NCBI RefSeq assembly: GCF_049639735.1
Contig: NZ_JBEVVA010000003.1
Location: 1,426,001 to 1,490,000, forward strand
Length of the DNA: 64,000 bases
Source: Elusimicrobium simillimum
GTDB lineage: Bacteria; Elusimicrobiota; Elusimicrobia; Elusimicrobiales; Elusimicrobiaceae
Direction: 5' to 3'
Part shown: positions 17,538-27,247 of the stretch, in pieces
Layout of the letters: each line of letters opens with the position of its first letter
How positions within the stretch are numbered: the first letter of the stretch is position 1
Translations under genes and position numbers: made by a program
Notes under the pieces: generated by a model
What the model was told of the DNA's origin: nothing
The model's input: only the letters and a program-made list of their open reading frames with translations
Databases searched by the model: none

Positions 17538-18563
17538 TTATATTTTAGGTTCGCTGGGTTTGCCCAGGTCTGGGTTATAATAGTAGAGCACATTATGGCA
17601 GCTCTGGTTCATAATCCTCTGCCTGGCGTCGAGCGTATCAAAAGCAATATGCGGGGTGACGATAACATTTTTAAGGTCCATAAGTTTGGTGTTAACGGAG
17701 AATGTTATAAGCTCCTCCCGGCTGGTTTCTTTTATTTGTTCAAGATTATCTTTTTTAATAATAAGCCCCTCGTCTTCCAGCACGTCAAGCGCGGCGCCGG
17801 CAACTTTACCGCTGAGCAAGGCCTCATAAAGCGCTTTGTTATCTATCAAATCACCACGGGCGGTGTTAATAATATAAACGCCGTCTTTCATCATAGCGAA
17901 AGTCTTTTCGCACAGTAAATGGTAGTTCTCTTTAGTAGACGGGCTGTGCAGTGAAATTATGTCAGAGGTTTTTATAAGCTCTTCAAGTGACACATATTTA
18001 AAGCCTAACAGCATTTCATAATCTTTAGACGGGTACGGGTCATACGCAACCACTTTTAACCCCAGCGAAATAGCCTTTTTAGCCACGCTTCTGCCAATGG
18101 CGCCCATGCCTATAACACCAAGCGTCCAGGCGGAAAGGTCACGGCCGATATAATTGTTAAAGTCAATTTTTAGGCCGTTTTTCATATCATTATTAGCGCG
18201 CACTATAAACCTGGTAAGCGCAAGAATTAAGGCTATTGTATATTCCGCCACCGTGGTTTCACCGTAATTAGGCACGTTAAACACACGCACACCATGCGCT
18301 TTACAGTATTCCAAATCCAAATTATCATAACCGGTTGAACGGCAGCCGATAAATTTTAAATTAGGAAATTTAGCCAGTTCTTTAGCGTCCAACTTTCTGT
18401 TCATGTCAAATACCGTTATAGCGTCGGCGTCGTACATATTGTCGCTTTCGGTAATTTCAAACGGGCTTTTTTCCGTCTGTATTATTTCTATTTTTACCTT
18501 AGAAGCGTCAAAAATACTAAGGTCCGGCTTAACGCTTGTTACGTTAAAAAATACTACTTTCAT
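17538..18563 (-). CDS. D-2-hydroxyacid dehydrogenase (D-lactate dehydrogenase-like)
   Basis: This 341-residue NAD-dependent enzyme of the D-isomer-specific 2-hydroxyacid dehydrogenase family has the cofactor motif GVIGMGAIGRSVAKK. The catalytic triad residues are visible as Arg in CRSTGYDN, Glu in DVLEDEG and His in TPHIAFDT. The insert after DVLEDEG (about 30 residues) resembles fermentative D-lactate dehydrogenases. It would reduce pyruvate to D-lactate and recycle NADH, but related family members use other 2-oxoacids. AAGGAGGG precedes the ATG. It follows the aas-like gene by 21 bases on the same strand, so the two may be cotranscribed. Confidence 0.85.
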   Translation of the reverse strand: MKVVFFNVTSVKPDLSIFDASKVKIEIIQTEKSPFEITESDNMYDADAITVFDMNRKLDAKELAKFPNLKFIGCRSTGYDNLDLEYCKAHGVRVFNVPNYGETTVAEYTIALILALTRFIVRANNDMKNGLKIDFNNYIGRDLSAWTLGVIGMGAIGRSVAKKAISLGLKVVAYDPYPSKDYEMLLGFKYVSLEELIKTSDIISLHSPSTKENYHLLCEKTFAMMKDGVYIINTARGDLIDNKALYEALLSGKVAGAALDVLEDEGLIIKKDNLEQIKETSREELITFSVNTKLMDLKNVIVTPHIAFDTLDARQRIMNQSCHNVLYYYNPDLGKPSEPKI

Positions 18564-18584
18564 ATACCCTCCTTAACAAAAAAG

Positions 18585-21500
18585 TTAAGCGCCAAATTCC
18601 TGCTTAGCTTTCTCCGTTAATTCAACATAATTTGTTTTACCCGAACCTGTTAAAGGTATAGCGTCTATAATTTTTACCAGTTTGGGCACAAATAGCTCAG
18701 GCAGGCCCTTTTCTTTAAAGTATTTAAGAATATCGGCCCTCGCGGCCCCGGCCTGCGTGGTGTAAAGCACCAGCTGCTCGCCGCGTTTATCATCTGGGAT
18801 AGAGATAATGGCGTGCCCCGCTTCAGGCCAGAGGTTAGAAAGCTGTGTTTCCACCGCCAGCATGGGCACCATTTCGCCCGCCACTTTAGCAAAGCGTTTG
18901 GCGCGGCCTTTAATATAAATAAAGCCGTCTTCATCCACATCTACAATGTCGCCGGTGTCATACCAGCCGTCTTTGGGCGGTTGTATTACGCCGGGGTTAT
19001 CAGAAAGAATGTAGCCTAACATTACGTTGTCGCCTTTTACAACCAGGCGGCCGCCCTCTTCAATACCTTCCACAGGGTCTAATCGGTATTCTAAACCGGG
19101 CAGCAATCTGCCCACGCTGCCGTAATTGTAATGCATAGGGCTGGCTACGGAAATACCGGGCGAGGTTTCCGTCGCGCCGTAAAGTTCTAATACTCTTATG
19201 CCAAACTTACGGGCCCAGGTATTTAGGTTTTCTTCTTTCAATTTCTCGGCGCCTATGGCTACATAGCGCACGCTGTAAAAGTCATAGGGGTGCGCGGTTT
19301 TAGCATACCCGGCCAAAAAGGTATCTGTGGCAAAAAGTATGGTTGAACTTGTCTCATACACCAGTTGTGGGATAACGTGATAGTGCAACGGCGAAGGGTA
19401 AAAGAAAACCTTAAACCCGCACATAAGCGGCACCATAAACCCGCCCGTTAAACCAAAAGAGTGGAACAGCGGCATACAACAAAACATTCTGTCGTCATAG
19501 TTAAACGGAATAACGCTGGAAACTTGTGAAGCGTTAGACAAAATATTTTTGTGGCTGAGCGCGACCGCCTTAGGCGTACCCTCTGAACCTGAGGTAAAAA
19601 GGAGTACCGCGGGGTCGTTAGGGCTGGCGATATTATTTCTAAAAGCGTAATACATTCTTGGAAAGAATGAAGCCAACAGACCCGTAAGCTTGGCAAATAT
19701 ACTTATTTTAAGTTCGTCCAAATAAATAACTTCCACACCGCTGGCGCGCAGCGCGTCTACCATAGGCTGCATGTCAGCCTGCAACACAAACTTTTTAGCT
19801 GAATAAACCGTTTTAATACCCGCCGTAGCGCAGGAATCGCACACGTTTTTAACACCTGTGGAAAAGTTAATCATAGCAGGCACGCGGGAAAACGCGTGCA
19901 AACCTAAAAACGTTATTGCGCAGGCGTTGGTAGTGGGCAGCATTACGCCAACATATTCACCCGGCGCGGTTTTTTTGCTCATCTCTTTACCCAGCACAAA
20001 GGCGCCTGTGATAACAGTACCAAAGGAAATTTCCTTCCTGCCTATGTCTTCCATAAACTTAAAGCGGTAGCCCATTCTGTAGCGGGAATCTATGAGGCTG
20101 GTAAAGATAGTCTGGTCTGTCTTACTGCTTTTAAACTTCATGTATGTCATTATGTCATAAAGTTCGTTTTCGGCGGCGGCGCGGCGCTGGGAGCTTTTTA
20201 AACCTTCGTTAATTTTAAGCTTGCGCGCGGGTAAAATGTTAACCGTGATTTTGGTTTTGCCTTTATTTTTTAAATTAGTGCCAAGGTTGGCAAACGCGGA
20301 ATACTGTGAACCTTCTATAGATATAGGTATAATATCGGCCCCGCTGCGCTCAGCTATTAAGGCAAGACCGGGGTGTATCTTCATAACGCCGCCGGTGGTG
20401 CTTACGCGGCCCTCTGGGAATACGACAACCTTGTTGCCTTTTTTAACTTCGTCTATAATACTTTTAACGGCCATGGCGTTGGTAGGGTCTACGGTGTAGT
20501 AGCGTATGAGGCTGAGGAATGGGCGTATCCAAAACTTTTTAGCTACCGACGTTTCCACCGCGAAAAACGGCCTGCCCGGTAAAAATACCGCCAAAATAAG
20601 CGGGTCTAAAAGCGAGTTCTGGTTAGCAACAATAACGGCGTTTTTCTTATGCGCCCTAAACTCTTCAAGGCCGTTAATTTCAATGCCGTACATAAAGTCC
20701 AGCACCGTGGTAATGACGGAGCGTATAATATGCTTAGGCAGCAGCATAACTATGCCTATTGAGAACAGTACATTCATCAGCGCCAAAATACTTAAAATAA
20801 AACTGCTGCTAAAACCCATGCTGATAAAAGAATAAGACACCACGCCGCCCGCCACAACAAATGTCGTTATAGCCAGGTAACACATGGCCAGCATACGGGT
20901 GCGCACCTTGCGCTTGGCAACGGCCTGCAACATAGCGTTAATAGGCACAATAAAAATACCGCCAAAAAACGCCGCTAAAAAGATATCAAGGCAAATTCTC
21001 TTGCCAAAATTCCAAAAAAAGTGTGAGAAATAATAAACACCCGCGTGTGGCAGCACATTAGAAAGCGCGACGGCAAGGTCTACTACAAATATTGTCATAA
21101 GCACTACGCTAAGCGGGGCAAACCTGGTATTAACCTCGCCTTTAAGCAGTACTTTCGCGCCCACCGCGCCGCAAGCTAAATCGCCGGCCGCCACTAACAG
21201 TAAGTATGAAAATATTTTATTGTTGGGGCTAAAGGCCTCTATTGTAAATGCCTGCAATTGCGTGGCAAGCACGCTGGAACACAGCCAAAACCACGCTATG
21301 CCAAGCGTACATAAAAAAATATCTCTGGAGTGGAAAGCAAGGCGGAAGTTAAGCAGGTTAATTTTAATAAAGTTTAAGCTTATTTTGCGCCCCGGGTCAG
21401 CTATAGGCACAGGCGGCACTAAAAGTGAGAAGAGTAACCCTAATACGGCGGAAAGCCCCATCAGCCAAATAATAATATTAGTATTTACCAAATACGGCCC

Positions 21501-21992
21501 CGCCACCATGCCAAAAAATAACGCTATGCAGGAAAACACAGTAAAGTTGGCGTTAGCGCCAAGCAGGCTGTCTTTGCCCACAACATCCATAAGAATACTG
21601 TATTTAACAGGGCTGAAAAACGCCGACTGCATACCTTTTAAGCACAAAACAAAAATTAAAAATTTTACGCTGGCCAGTTTTAGGCCGACTACAAAGAGTA
21701 CAAAAACAAAAAGTTCAACAAGTTTGGCGTATTTGATAACGGTGTCTTTGCCTATTTTGTCGCCCACTTCGCCCGCGAAAGCGGAAAAAATAAAAAACGG
21801 GACTATAAAAAAGAACAGTCCCAAAAACATCCAAAACCACTGGTCGGCCGCGCTTAAAGCGTAAATCTTATAAACTACAAAGGATACAAAGGCCGTCCTG
21901 AATATATTGTCATTAAAAATACCAAAGAAATGCGCCGCCAGTAAACCAAAGAACCCGCGGTTTTTAAATATGTCTGTTAGTTTTATCATCAT
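18585..21992 (-). CDS. aas: Aas-like fusion: MFS flippase, acyltransferase, acyl-ACP synthetase
   Basis: This 1135-residue inner-membrane protein combines three functions of lysophospholipid salvage. Residues about 1-410 form an LplT-like MFS transporter. About 430-620 form a PlsC-like acyltransferase (FPEGRVSTTG). About 640-1135 form an AMP-binding acyl-ACP synthetase (LFTSGSEGTPKAVALSH, GWYDTGDI, and the final catalytic lysine in GSGKTNYVE). In E. coli LplT and Aas are separate proteins; fused forms occur in other bacteria. The HX4D acyltransferase motif reads NQNSLLD, with Gln (CAG) where the catalytic His is expected. The rest of the domain is well kept. Two adjacent ATG codons open the gene (21992 and 21989) behind GGGAGA. 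Confidence 0.88.
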   Translation of the reverse strand: MMIKLTDIFKNRGFFGLLAAHFFGIFNDNIFRTAFVSFVVYKIYALSAADQWFWMFLGLFFFIVPFFIFSAFAGEVGDKIGKDTVIKYAKLVELFVFVLFVVGLKLASVKFLIFVLCLKGMQSAFFSPVKYSILMDVVGKDSLLGANANFTVFSCIALFFGMVAGPYLVNTNIIIWLMGLSAVLGLLFSLLVPPVPIADPGRKISLNFIKINLLNFRLAFHSRDIFLCTLGIAWFWLCSSVLATQLQAFTIEAFSPNNKIFSYLLLVAAGDLACGAVGAKVLLKGEVNTRFAPLSVVLMTIFVVDLAVALSNVLPHAGVYYFSHFFWNFGKRICLDIFLAAFFGGIFIVPINAMLQAVAKRKVRTRMLAMCYLAITTFVVAGGVVSYSFISMGFSSSFILSILALMNVLFSIGIVMLLPKHIIRSVITTVLDFMYGIEINGLEEFRAHKKNAVIVANQNSLLDPLILAVFLPGRPFFAVETSVAKKFWIRPFLSLIRYYTVDPTNAMAVKSIIDEVKKGNKVVVFPEGRVSTTGGVMKIHPGLALIAERSGADIIPISIEGSQYSAFANLGTNLKNKGKTKITVNILPARKLKINEGLKSSQRRAAAENELYDIMTYMKFKSSKTDQTIFTSLIDSRYRMGYRFKFMEDIGRKEISFGTVITGAFVLGKEMSKKTAPGEYVGVMLPTTNACAITFLGLHAFSRVPAMINFSTGVKNVCDSCATAGIKTVYSAKKFVLQADMQPMVDALRASGVEVIYLDELKISIFAKLTGLLASFFPRMYYAFRNNIASPNDPAVLLFTSGSEGTPKAVALSHKNILSNASQVSSVIPFNYDDRMFCCMPLFHSFGLTGGFMVPLMCGFKVFFYPSPLHYHVIPQLVYETSSTILFATDTFLAGYAKTAHPYDFYSVRYVAIGAEKLKEENLNTWARKFGIRVLELYGATETSPGISVASPMHYNYGSVGRLLPGLEYRLDPVEGIEEGGRLVVKGDNVMLGYILSDNPGVIQPPKDGWYDTGDIVDVDEDGFIYIKGRAKRFAKVAGEMVPMLAVETQLSNLWPEAGHAIISIPDDKRGEQLVLYTTQAGAARADILKYFKEKGLPELFVPKLVKIIDAIPLTGSGKTNYVELTEKAKQEFGA

Positions 21993-22356
21993 GTCTCCCA
22001 GGCGCGCGCATGCTTGGGCGCAGCCTAAATAAGTATATTTATATTATAACAATTTAGGCAAAACGCTGTTCCCCCTCTCCCTTGTTGGATGGGAGAGGGT
22101 TGGGGTGAGGGTGAATATGAGTAGTATGCTGCGCATAGAACTTCCGCTTAAATCTACGGCACATATTGTCGTGTTGTAATATTGGGCGGGGATTTATAAA
22201 TAAACATTGTACGCAGATTACTACTCATATTCACCCTCTCCCTGCTCACGCCGTTCGCTTCCCTCTCCCGTCCAACAAGGGAGAGGGATGGGCCTATTGA
22301 TACCCTCGACAGGCTTGTCTCGCTTTTCGTCCAACAAGGAAGAATGGGAGGGAGAA
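21993..22356. repeat. Compound palindromic repeat (about 280 bp), copy 3
   Basis: The whole gap is a palindromic element. Outer hairpins CCCTCTCCC...GGGAGAGGG lie at about 22073-22098 and 22261-22288. Inside them is an inverted repeat GGTGAGGGTGAATATGAGTA (from about 22103) with its complement ending near 22240. A degenerate tail (GACAGGCTTGTCTCGCTTTTC...) runs to about 22350. No gene is seen. Confidence 0.75.
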
Positions 22357-23469
22357 TTAATTAAGCTTGGACTTGAAGTTTTTGTAAGCAATAATACTTA
22401 GCGTTACGGCGAAGAAAAGCAGCACTCCCGAATACTGCATAAAGTTAACCATGTCGCCGCCTTTAAGCATAATGTTTCTAAAATTAGTTACAGAGTAAGT
22501 CATAGGGTGCACATAACACAGCCAGCGCACAGCGGCGGGAATGTTTTCCACCGGGAAGAACGTGCCCGACAAAAGTATAGTTGGCAGCAGGTACATAAAG
22601 CAGCCCATCATAGCCTGCTGCTGGTTAGACGCTATGGTAGAAACAAGCAGAGCGACCGACAGTGACGACGCCACAAACAGCACCGCCGTAACAATCAGCT
22701 GCAGCAAATGCCCCCTAAACGGCACGGCAAACACAGTAACGCCTATTATCATAATAAACGCCACTATTATCAGCCCCATAAAAAAGTAGGGTAAAGTTTT
22801 GCCCACGGTAATTTCCAGCGAGGTAGCGGGCGAGGAAATAAGCTTTTCCATAGTGCCCATTTCTTTCTCTTTACACACAGCCATACTGCACACTACCATA
22901 AGCACTACAAACCCGCTCATGGCCATGATGGCCGGTATCATAAAATACGGCGTGCTCATATAATGGTTAAACATAATACGGGTGTCTAACCGTATAGGCC
23001 CGGCTGCGGCCGCCTGCGGGTACTCCTCGGCCACTACTTCCATAAGCAAACTTTTTATGTAGCCGTCCACCTGCTGCGCGCGCATGGCGTTTGTGGCGTT
23101 TACTAAAAGCTGAAAGGGTTTGTCGCCCTTTTCCACAGCTGCTTCCGCGCCCTCTTTAGGCACAACAAGCACGGCCTCGGCTTTGCGTGAAATAAGCAGG
23201 TCGGCGGGGTTAGACACGCTGTAAGGGTCAACATGTTTTACTTCTTTAAACCAGCCGCTGGCTATGGCGCGGGTTTGCACGCGCTCTGTCATGCGGGTAG
23301 GTTTGCCTACTACAACAAACTCTATATTTTTAACCTCACTTGTAAGCGCCAGGCCAAACAGCACGCTTTGCAGTACGGGCACAAAGAATATGGCCGCGAT
23401 CATCTTTGGGTCGCGTTTTATTTGCTTGTATTCTTTTTTAAAAAAACCGAGTATGATATTTTTACGCAT
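22357..23469 (-). CDS. ABC-2 type efflux permease (second permease)
   Basis: The 370-residue inner-membrane protein has one N-terminal TM (about 20-42), a long periplasmic domain (about 43-175) and five to six C-terminal TM helices, the layout of YbhR/YhhJ-type ABC-2 permeases. The CKEKEMGTMEKLISSPATSLE segment before TM3 is the coupling region typical of the family. It is the last gene of a TetR-controlled operon, one base after the other permease. It works with the two ATPases and the HlyD-TolC conduit to export a small molecule. Substrate unknown. Confidence 0.9.
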   Translation of the reverse strand: MRKNIILGFFKKEYKQIKRDPKMIAAIFFVPVLQSVLFGLALTSEVKNIEFVVVGKPTRMTERVQTRAIASGWFKEVKHVDPYSVSNPADLLISRKAEAVLVVPKEGAEAAVEKGDKPFQLLVNATNAMRAQQVDGYIKSLLMEVVAEEYPQAAAAGPIRLDTRIMFNHYMSTPYFMIPAIMAMSGFVVLMVVCSMAVCKEKEMGTMEKLISSPATSLEITVGKTLPYFFMGLIIVAFIMIIGVTVFAVPFRGHLLQLIVTAVLFVASSLSVALLVSTIASNQQQAMMGCFMYLLPTILLSGTFFPVENIPAAVRWLCYVHPMTYSVTNFRNIMLKGGDMVNFMQYSGVLLFFAVTLSIIAYKNFKSKLN

Positions 23470-23470
23470 T

Positions 23471-24610
23471 TTATGGCTCCACGTCCGTCTTAAATCTTTT
23501 TACGCTCATAAAAACCATCAGCGTTGAAAATATAATTAAACACAAAAACGGCATTGCAAGCGCGTTAAAGCTGTCCACGCTTAAAAACAAACTTCTGCTT
23601 GCCTGCAAAAACCACCTTTGCGGGAAAATGAATGTAAACGCCCTAAAAAACACAGGCATATTTTCTATAGGGAAAATAAAGCCGGAGAACACAAACGCCG
23701 GCAGTAGCCCTATGGCAAAAGCAAACTGTATAGCCGCTTGCTGAGAGCGTGTGGCAATGGATATCAAAATACCCAGCGCCAAAGACCCTAAAATATAAAT
23801 AGTACACGCTATTAAATAGAGCAAAAAGCTGCCCACAAACGGTATTTTAAATACCAGCACCGCAATTGCGAATACAAGTAAAATATTAAAAAAACTAAGC
23901 ACAAAATACGGCGCCAGCTTGCCCACCACAATTTCCATAGGGTTTACAGGCGTGGACAGCAGCAGCTCCATAGACCCGTTTTCCCACTCTTTAGCTACCG
24001 TAAGCGCAGTGAGTAAAATAGCCAGCAAACCTATAATAATAGTGCTTAATGCGGGCACCACAAACCAGTGGCTGTTAAGCTCGGGGTTAAACAAAAATCT
24101 TGTACGCACCAGATCGGCGCTGAGCCCCTGTTGCGGCGGGGCGGATTTGTCGGCAAAAACCTTGGCGGCCTCCTGCACTATGCCGTTAACGTATTGAATC
24201 ATAATACCCGCTTTGCCGTTGTCGCTGCCGTCTATCATAAGCTGCACCTTGGCGGGGCGGTCAGGGTCGGCCATTTTTATTCTTTTGCCAAAATCTTTTT
24301 CTATTATCATTAAGCCCGGGAAAATATTTCGCTCAAGCGACTGGTCGGCCTCCAGCGGCGTATGCACGGGCGTAACGTCAAAATAGCCGGAGGCGGAAAA
24401 TATATATAAAAACCTGCGTGACTCCATACTCATATCATTATCACGTACATTAATACGCATATGCTTATAGTCCAGGTCAATAATAAAACCAAAAAAGCCT
24501 ACAAATATAATAGGCAGCGCAAGCGCGACGGCAAGGGTAAAAGGGTCGCGCACTATATGGCGAAACTCTTTTATAGCTATAGAGCGCACTCTTGTTAAAA
24601 ATGTTTTCAT
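23471..24610 (-). CDS. ABC-2 type efflux permease (first permease)
   Basis: The 379-residue permease has the same plan as its neighbour: TM1 (about 27-48), a periplasmic domain and a C-terminal six-helix bundle. The coupling segment is AKEWENGSMELLLSTPVNPME. Its ATG overlaps the ATPase stop (ATGA, 24607-24610), so translation is coupled and the ratio to the ATPase is fixed. The two permeases are paralogues and probably form a heterodimer, as YbhS/YbhR do in E. coli. Confidence 0.9.
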   Translation of the reverse strand: MKTFLTRVRSIAIKEFRHIVRDPFTLAVALALPIIFVGFFGFIIDLDYKHMRINVRDNDMSMESRRFLYIFSASGYFDVTPVHTPLEADQSLERNIFPGLMIIEKDFGKRIKMADPDRPAKVQLMIDGSDNGKAGIMIQYVNGIVQEAAKVFADKSAPPQQGLSADLVRTRFLFNPELNSHWFVVPALSTIIIGLLAILLTALTVAKEWENGSMELLLSTPVNPMEIVVGKLAPYFVLSFFNILLVFAIAVLVFKIPFVGSFLLYLIACTIYILGSLALGILISIATRSQQAAIQFAFAIGLLPAFVFSGFIFPIENMPVFFRAFTFIFPQRWFLQASRSLFLSVDSFNALAMPFLCLIIFSTLMVFMSVKRFKTDVEP

Positions 24611-25548
24611 GCTTCCACCGCCTTATTGCTGACTACTTTTAAAAATACGTCCTCAAGCGTGGCGGGCGAATCTTTTACCGTAAAAATATTTTTATTTTCG
24701 GCGGCAAATTTATCAAAGGCCGCTTTGTCCGTTATCTCCGCGCGTACCTCAAGGCCGTAAGACTCTGCCTTGGCAAAACCCGCTTGGTTAATTTTATTTT
24801 TAATATCTTCACGGGCAGCGTCCGCGTTAAAAGCAAGTTCCACAAAATCATGCGGAAAGTATTTTTGGGTAAGCTCGGCCGGCGTGCCAAAGGCCACTAT
24901 TTTACCCATGTTCATAAGCACAATTCTATCGCAGTAGGCGGCCTCGTCCATATAATGGGTGGTAACAAAAATTGTTTTGCCTTCTTTAGCCAAATTGCGT
25001 ATAAGCCCCCAAAACGCTACGCGCACCTGCGGCGATACTCCTGCCGTGGGCTCGTCTAAAAACACAAGGTCCGGGTTATGCAGCAGCGTGGCACACAAAG
25101 ACACCATCTGCTTAACCCCGCCCGAAAGCGAGGCCACTATAGTGTCCTCATCATAAGTAAAATCAATAAATTTAAAAAGTTCTTTACTGCGTTTTTCCAC
25201 GTCTTTCGGGTTCATGTCATAAAGCGCGCCGGCAAACTCCATATTTTCTTTTACCGTTAAATCTTTATATAAAGTAAACTTTTGCGACATGTAGCCGATG
25301 TGCGGCTTAAGCGTGCTGGTGTCTGCCGATACGTCGCGCCCGTTAACAAACACTTTGCCTGAGGTAGGGTTAAGTATGCCGCAGATTGTCCTGATAGTGG
25401 TGGTTTTACCCGCGCCGTTTGCGCCAAGAAAGCCAAATATCTCCCCTTTGTTAACCTCAAAAGAGATATCGTTAACAGCCTTAAAACTGCCAAAGGCTAT
25501 TACCAGGTTTTCCACCCTTATAATTTCATTTTGCGTTGTCTGCGTCAT
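24607..25548 (-). CDS. ABC transporter ATPase (efflux, second)
   Basis: This 313-residue ATPase has Walker A GANGAGKTTTIR, signature LSGGVKQMVSLC, Walker B LVFLDEPTAGVSP and the H-loop TTHYMDEA. The final 80 residues form the extension common to drug-export ATPases. GGAAAG precedes the ATG at 25548, which lies inside the 3' end of the first ATPase gene (23-base overlap). Two consecutive ATPases match the two nucleotide-binding halves of E. coli YbhF, split here into separate genes. Confidence 0.92.
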   Translation of the reverse strand: MTQTTQNEIIRVENLVIAFGSFKAVNDISFEVNKGEIFGFLGANGAGKTTTIRTICGILNPTSGKVFVNGRDVSADTSTLKPHIGYMSQKFTLYKDLTVKENMEFAGALYDMNPKDVEKRSKELFKFIDFTYDEDTIVASLSGGVKQMVSLCATLLHNPDLVFLDEPTAGVSPQVRVAFWGLIRNLAKEGKTIFVTTHYMDEAAYCDRIVLMNMGKIVAFGTPAELTQKYFPHDFVELAFNADAAREDIKNKINQAGFAKAESYGLEVRAEITDKAAFDKFAAENKNIFTVKDSPATLEDVFLKVVSNKAVEA

Positions 25549-26263
25549 TTTCTTTCCTTAAAAAAATATCTTCAAATTTATTTAATTTGTATTTGCTCAT
25601 TATATTAGCCGGGGTATCTACAGTAATAAGCTTGCCCGCCGCAAGCACGTGTACGCGCCCGCAGCGGGCGGCCTCGTCCATATATGAAGTACTCATAATA
25701 ACATTCATATTCCCCGCCGAAAATTTGTTAACTAAATCCCACAACTCACGCCTGCTTACAGGGTCCACGCCTATGGTAGGTTCGTCTAAAAGAAGCACAC
25801 GCGGGCTGTTGAGCAGCACACACATAAGCCCCAGTTTTTTATACATACCGCCCGATAGCTGCCCCGCCCTGCGGTCTCTAAACCTGCCCAGGCTGGTGGC
25901 CTCGTAAAGTTCGTCACTGCGTTTTTTAAATTCCTGCGCGTTAATGGAGTATAAATCCCTAAAAAATTCCAAGTGCTCTTGGCAGCTTAAATCAGGATAT
26001 AAACTTGGCTCCTGCGGGAAGTATGCTATTGCGTTTTTAGCCTGCGCGGGCGCCATTTTAACGCCGTCTATAGTGTATTCAATACTGCCTTTTGCAGGCG
26101 TAAGCAGCGAGGACAGCAGCCTTATAAGCGTAGTTTTGCCCGCGCCGTTAGGGCCGATGATGCCGTCAATAGTATCATCTTTAAATTCCGTTGACACCCC
26201 GCTCAAAGCAAGCGTGGTTTTCATATATTTATCAACGTTATTAACGGTTACGCTCGTAGACAT
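25526..26263 (-). CDS. ABC transporter ATPase (efflux, first)
   Basis: This 245-residue ATPase has Walker A GPNGAGKTTLIR, signature LSGGMYKKLGL, Walker B VLLLDEPTIGVDP and the H-loop STSYMDEA. The frame stays open to 26389, but that extension translates a palindromic repeat (TLTPALSPKRERG). I start at 26263, where AGGA lies seven bases ahead and the protein begins MSTSVTVNNVDKYM. With its neighbour it supplies energy for the efflux pump. Confidence 0.9.
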   Translation of the reverse strand: MSTSVTVNNVDKYMKTTLALSGVSTEFKDDTIDGIIGPNGAGKTTLIRLLSSLLTPAKGSIEYTIDGVKMAPAQAKNAIAYFPQEPSLYPDLSCQEHLEFFRDLYSINAQEFKKRSDELYEATSLGRFRDRRAGQLSGGMYKKLGLMCVLLNSPRVLLLDEPTIGVDPVSRRELWDLVNKFSAGNMNVIMSTSYMDEAARCGRVHVLAAGKLITVDTPANIMSKYKLNKFEDIFLRKENDADNAK

Positions 26264-26297
26264 AATTAATCCTAGTTTTGACATTGTTCTTTTATTT

Positions 26298-26482
26298 TTC
26301 CCCCTCTCCCTCTTAGGGGAGAGGGCCGGGGTGAGGGTGATGTACACAATATATGCTGTGATAAAATAAAATACCTTTATGAATAACAACTATAGCACCC
26401 TCACCCGGATTCACTTCGTTCATCTCGACCTCTACAGCTTAATATCTGTATGCTACGCTATCCCCTAAGAGGGAGAGGGATA
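26298..26482. repeat. Compound palindromic repeat, copy 4, inside the efflux operon
   Basis: CCCTCTCCCTCTTAGGGGAG at the left and its complement ending GGGAGAGGG at about 26480 flank GGTGAGGGTGATGTACACAA and CACCCTCACCC. It separates hlyD from the first ATPase gene. Because the operon continues across it, the transcript would carry a large RNA hairpin that could set different levels for the two parts. Confidence 0.75.
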
Positions 26483-26520
26483 AAAATAAAACTGCATATC
26501 TTTTTTGTTGTTCCTTATTC

Positions 26521-27246
26521 CTACTCCGGTAAATTTACTTCCAGCGTCATGCCGGGTTTTAAGGTAAATTTGTCGTCATTTTTAAACTTGGTTTTAATGC
26601 CGTATACTAAGCGGGTGCGCTCGCTTCTGGTTTGCACGTTTTTGGGCGTAAACTCGGCTTCATCGTTAATTACGCTTATATAGCCGTCAAAGTTTTGGGC
26701 CGCTTCAGGCAGGTAAGCGGTCAGCTTCATATTTACGCTAAGTTTGCTAAGCACGTCGTGCGGTACATATACCCATACGTCCATTTCACGCATGTCTGCA
26801 ACGGTGTAAAGCTTTCTGCCGGGGGATACAAGTTCCCCCTCTTCAAAATATTTATAAAGCACTTTGCCGTCAATGGGGCTTGCCAGTGTGCACCAGCTTT
26901 TTTTAAGTACGGCGTCGTCATAATTATGCTTGGCTTTATCGTAATTATCTTGCGAGCCCGCGCTGCTTTTTAACAGCTGCGCCGCCCGTTTATATTCTTT
27001 GTCCGCTATTGTGAGAGCGAGGTTGATATCGTTACAGTCAAGCTCGGCAAGTATATCACCCTTTTTAACCATATCGCCCTCTGTAAAGTGATTTTTAACA
27101 AGCTCCTGCGTAAGGCGTGAGGATACGTTTACCTCCACAGCCTCCACCACGCCGCTGTATTTAAACGGAGTAGCGCGGAAAAACATCAGCGCAACCGCCA
27201 CTAAAATTAAAAGTACCACTACTACTATTGCTATAATTTTTTTCAT
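26521..27246 (-). CDS. HlyD-family periplasmic adaptor
   Basis: The 241-residue membrane fusion protein has an N-terminal TM anchor (about 3-24). The split lipoyl/barrel-sandwich halves follow (SSRLTQELVKNHFTEGDMVKKGDILAEL and ASPIDGKVLYKYFEEGELVSPG), with a short coiled hairpin between them, then a beta-barrel end. The short hairpin resembles E. coli YbhG. It starts one base after the tolC-like stop codon and bridges the permeases and the outer membrane channel. Confidence 0.9.
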   Translation of the reverse strand: MKKIIAIVVVVLLILVAVALMFFRATPFKYSGVVEAVEVNVSSRLTQELVKNHFTEGDMVKKGDILAELDCNDINLALTIADKEYKRAAQLLKSSAGSQDNYDKAKHNYDDAVLKKSWCTLASPIDGKVLYKYFEEGELVSPGRKLYTVADMREMDVWVYVPHDVLSKLSVNMKLTAYLPEAAQNFDGYISVINDEAEFTPKNVQTRSERTRLVYGIKTKFKNDDKFTLKPGMTLEVNLPE

Positions 27247-27247
27247 A

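Noticed and set aside
17267..17593. Minus-strand open frame across element C
   Set aside because: It is an accident of the hairpin arms; there is no ribosome site and it overlaps the terminator and end of the dehydrogenase gene.
26264..26389. N-terminal extension of the first ABC ATPase
   Set aside because: The extra codons translate a known kind of palindromic repeat, while a ribosome site and normal start exist at 26263.
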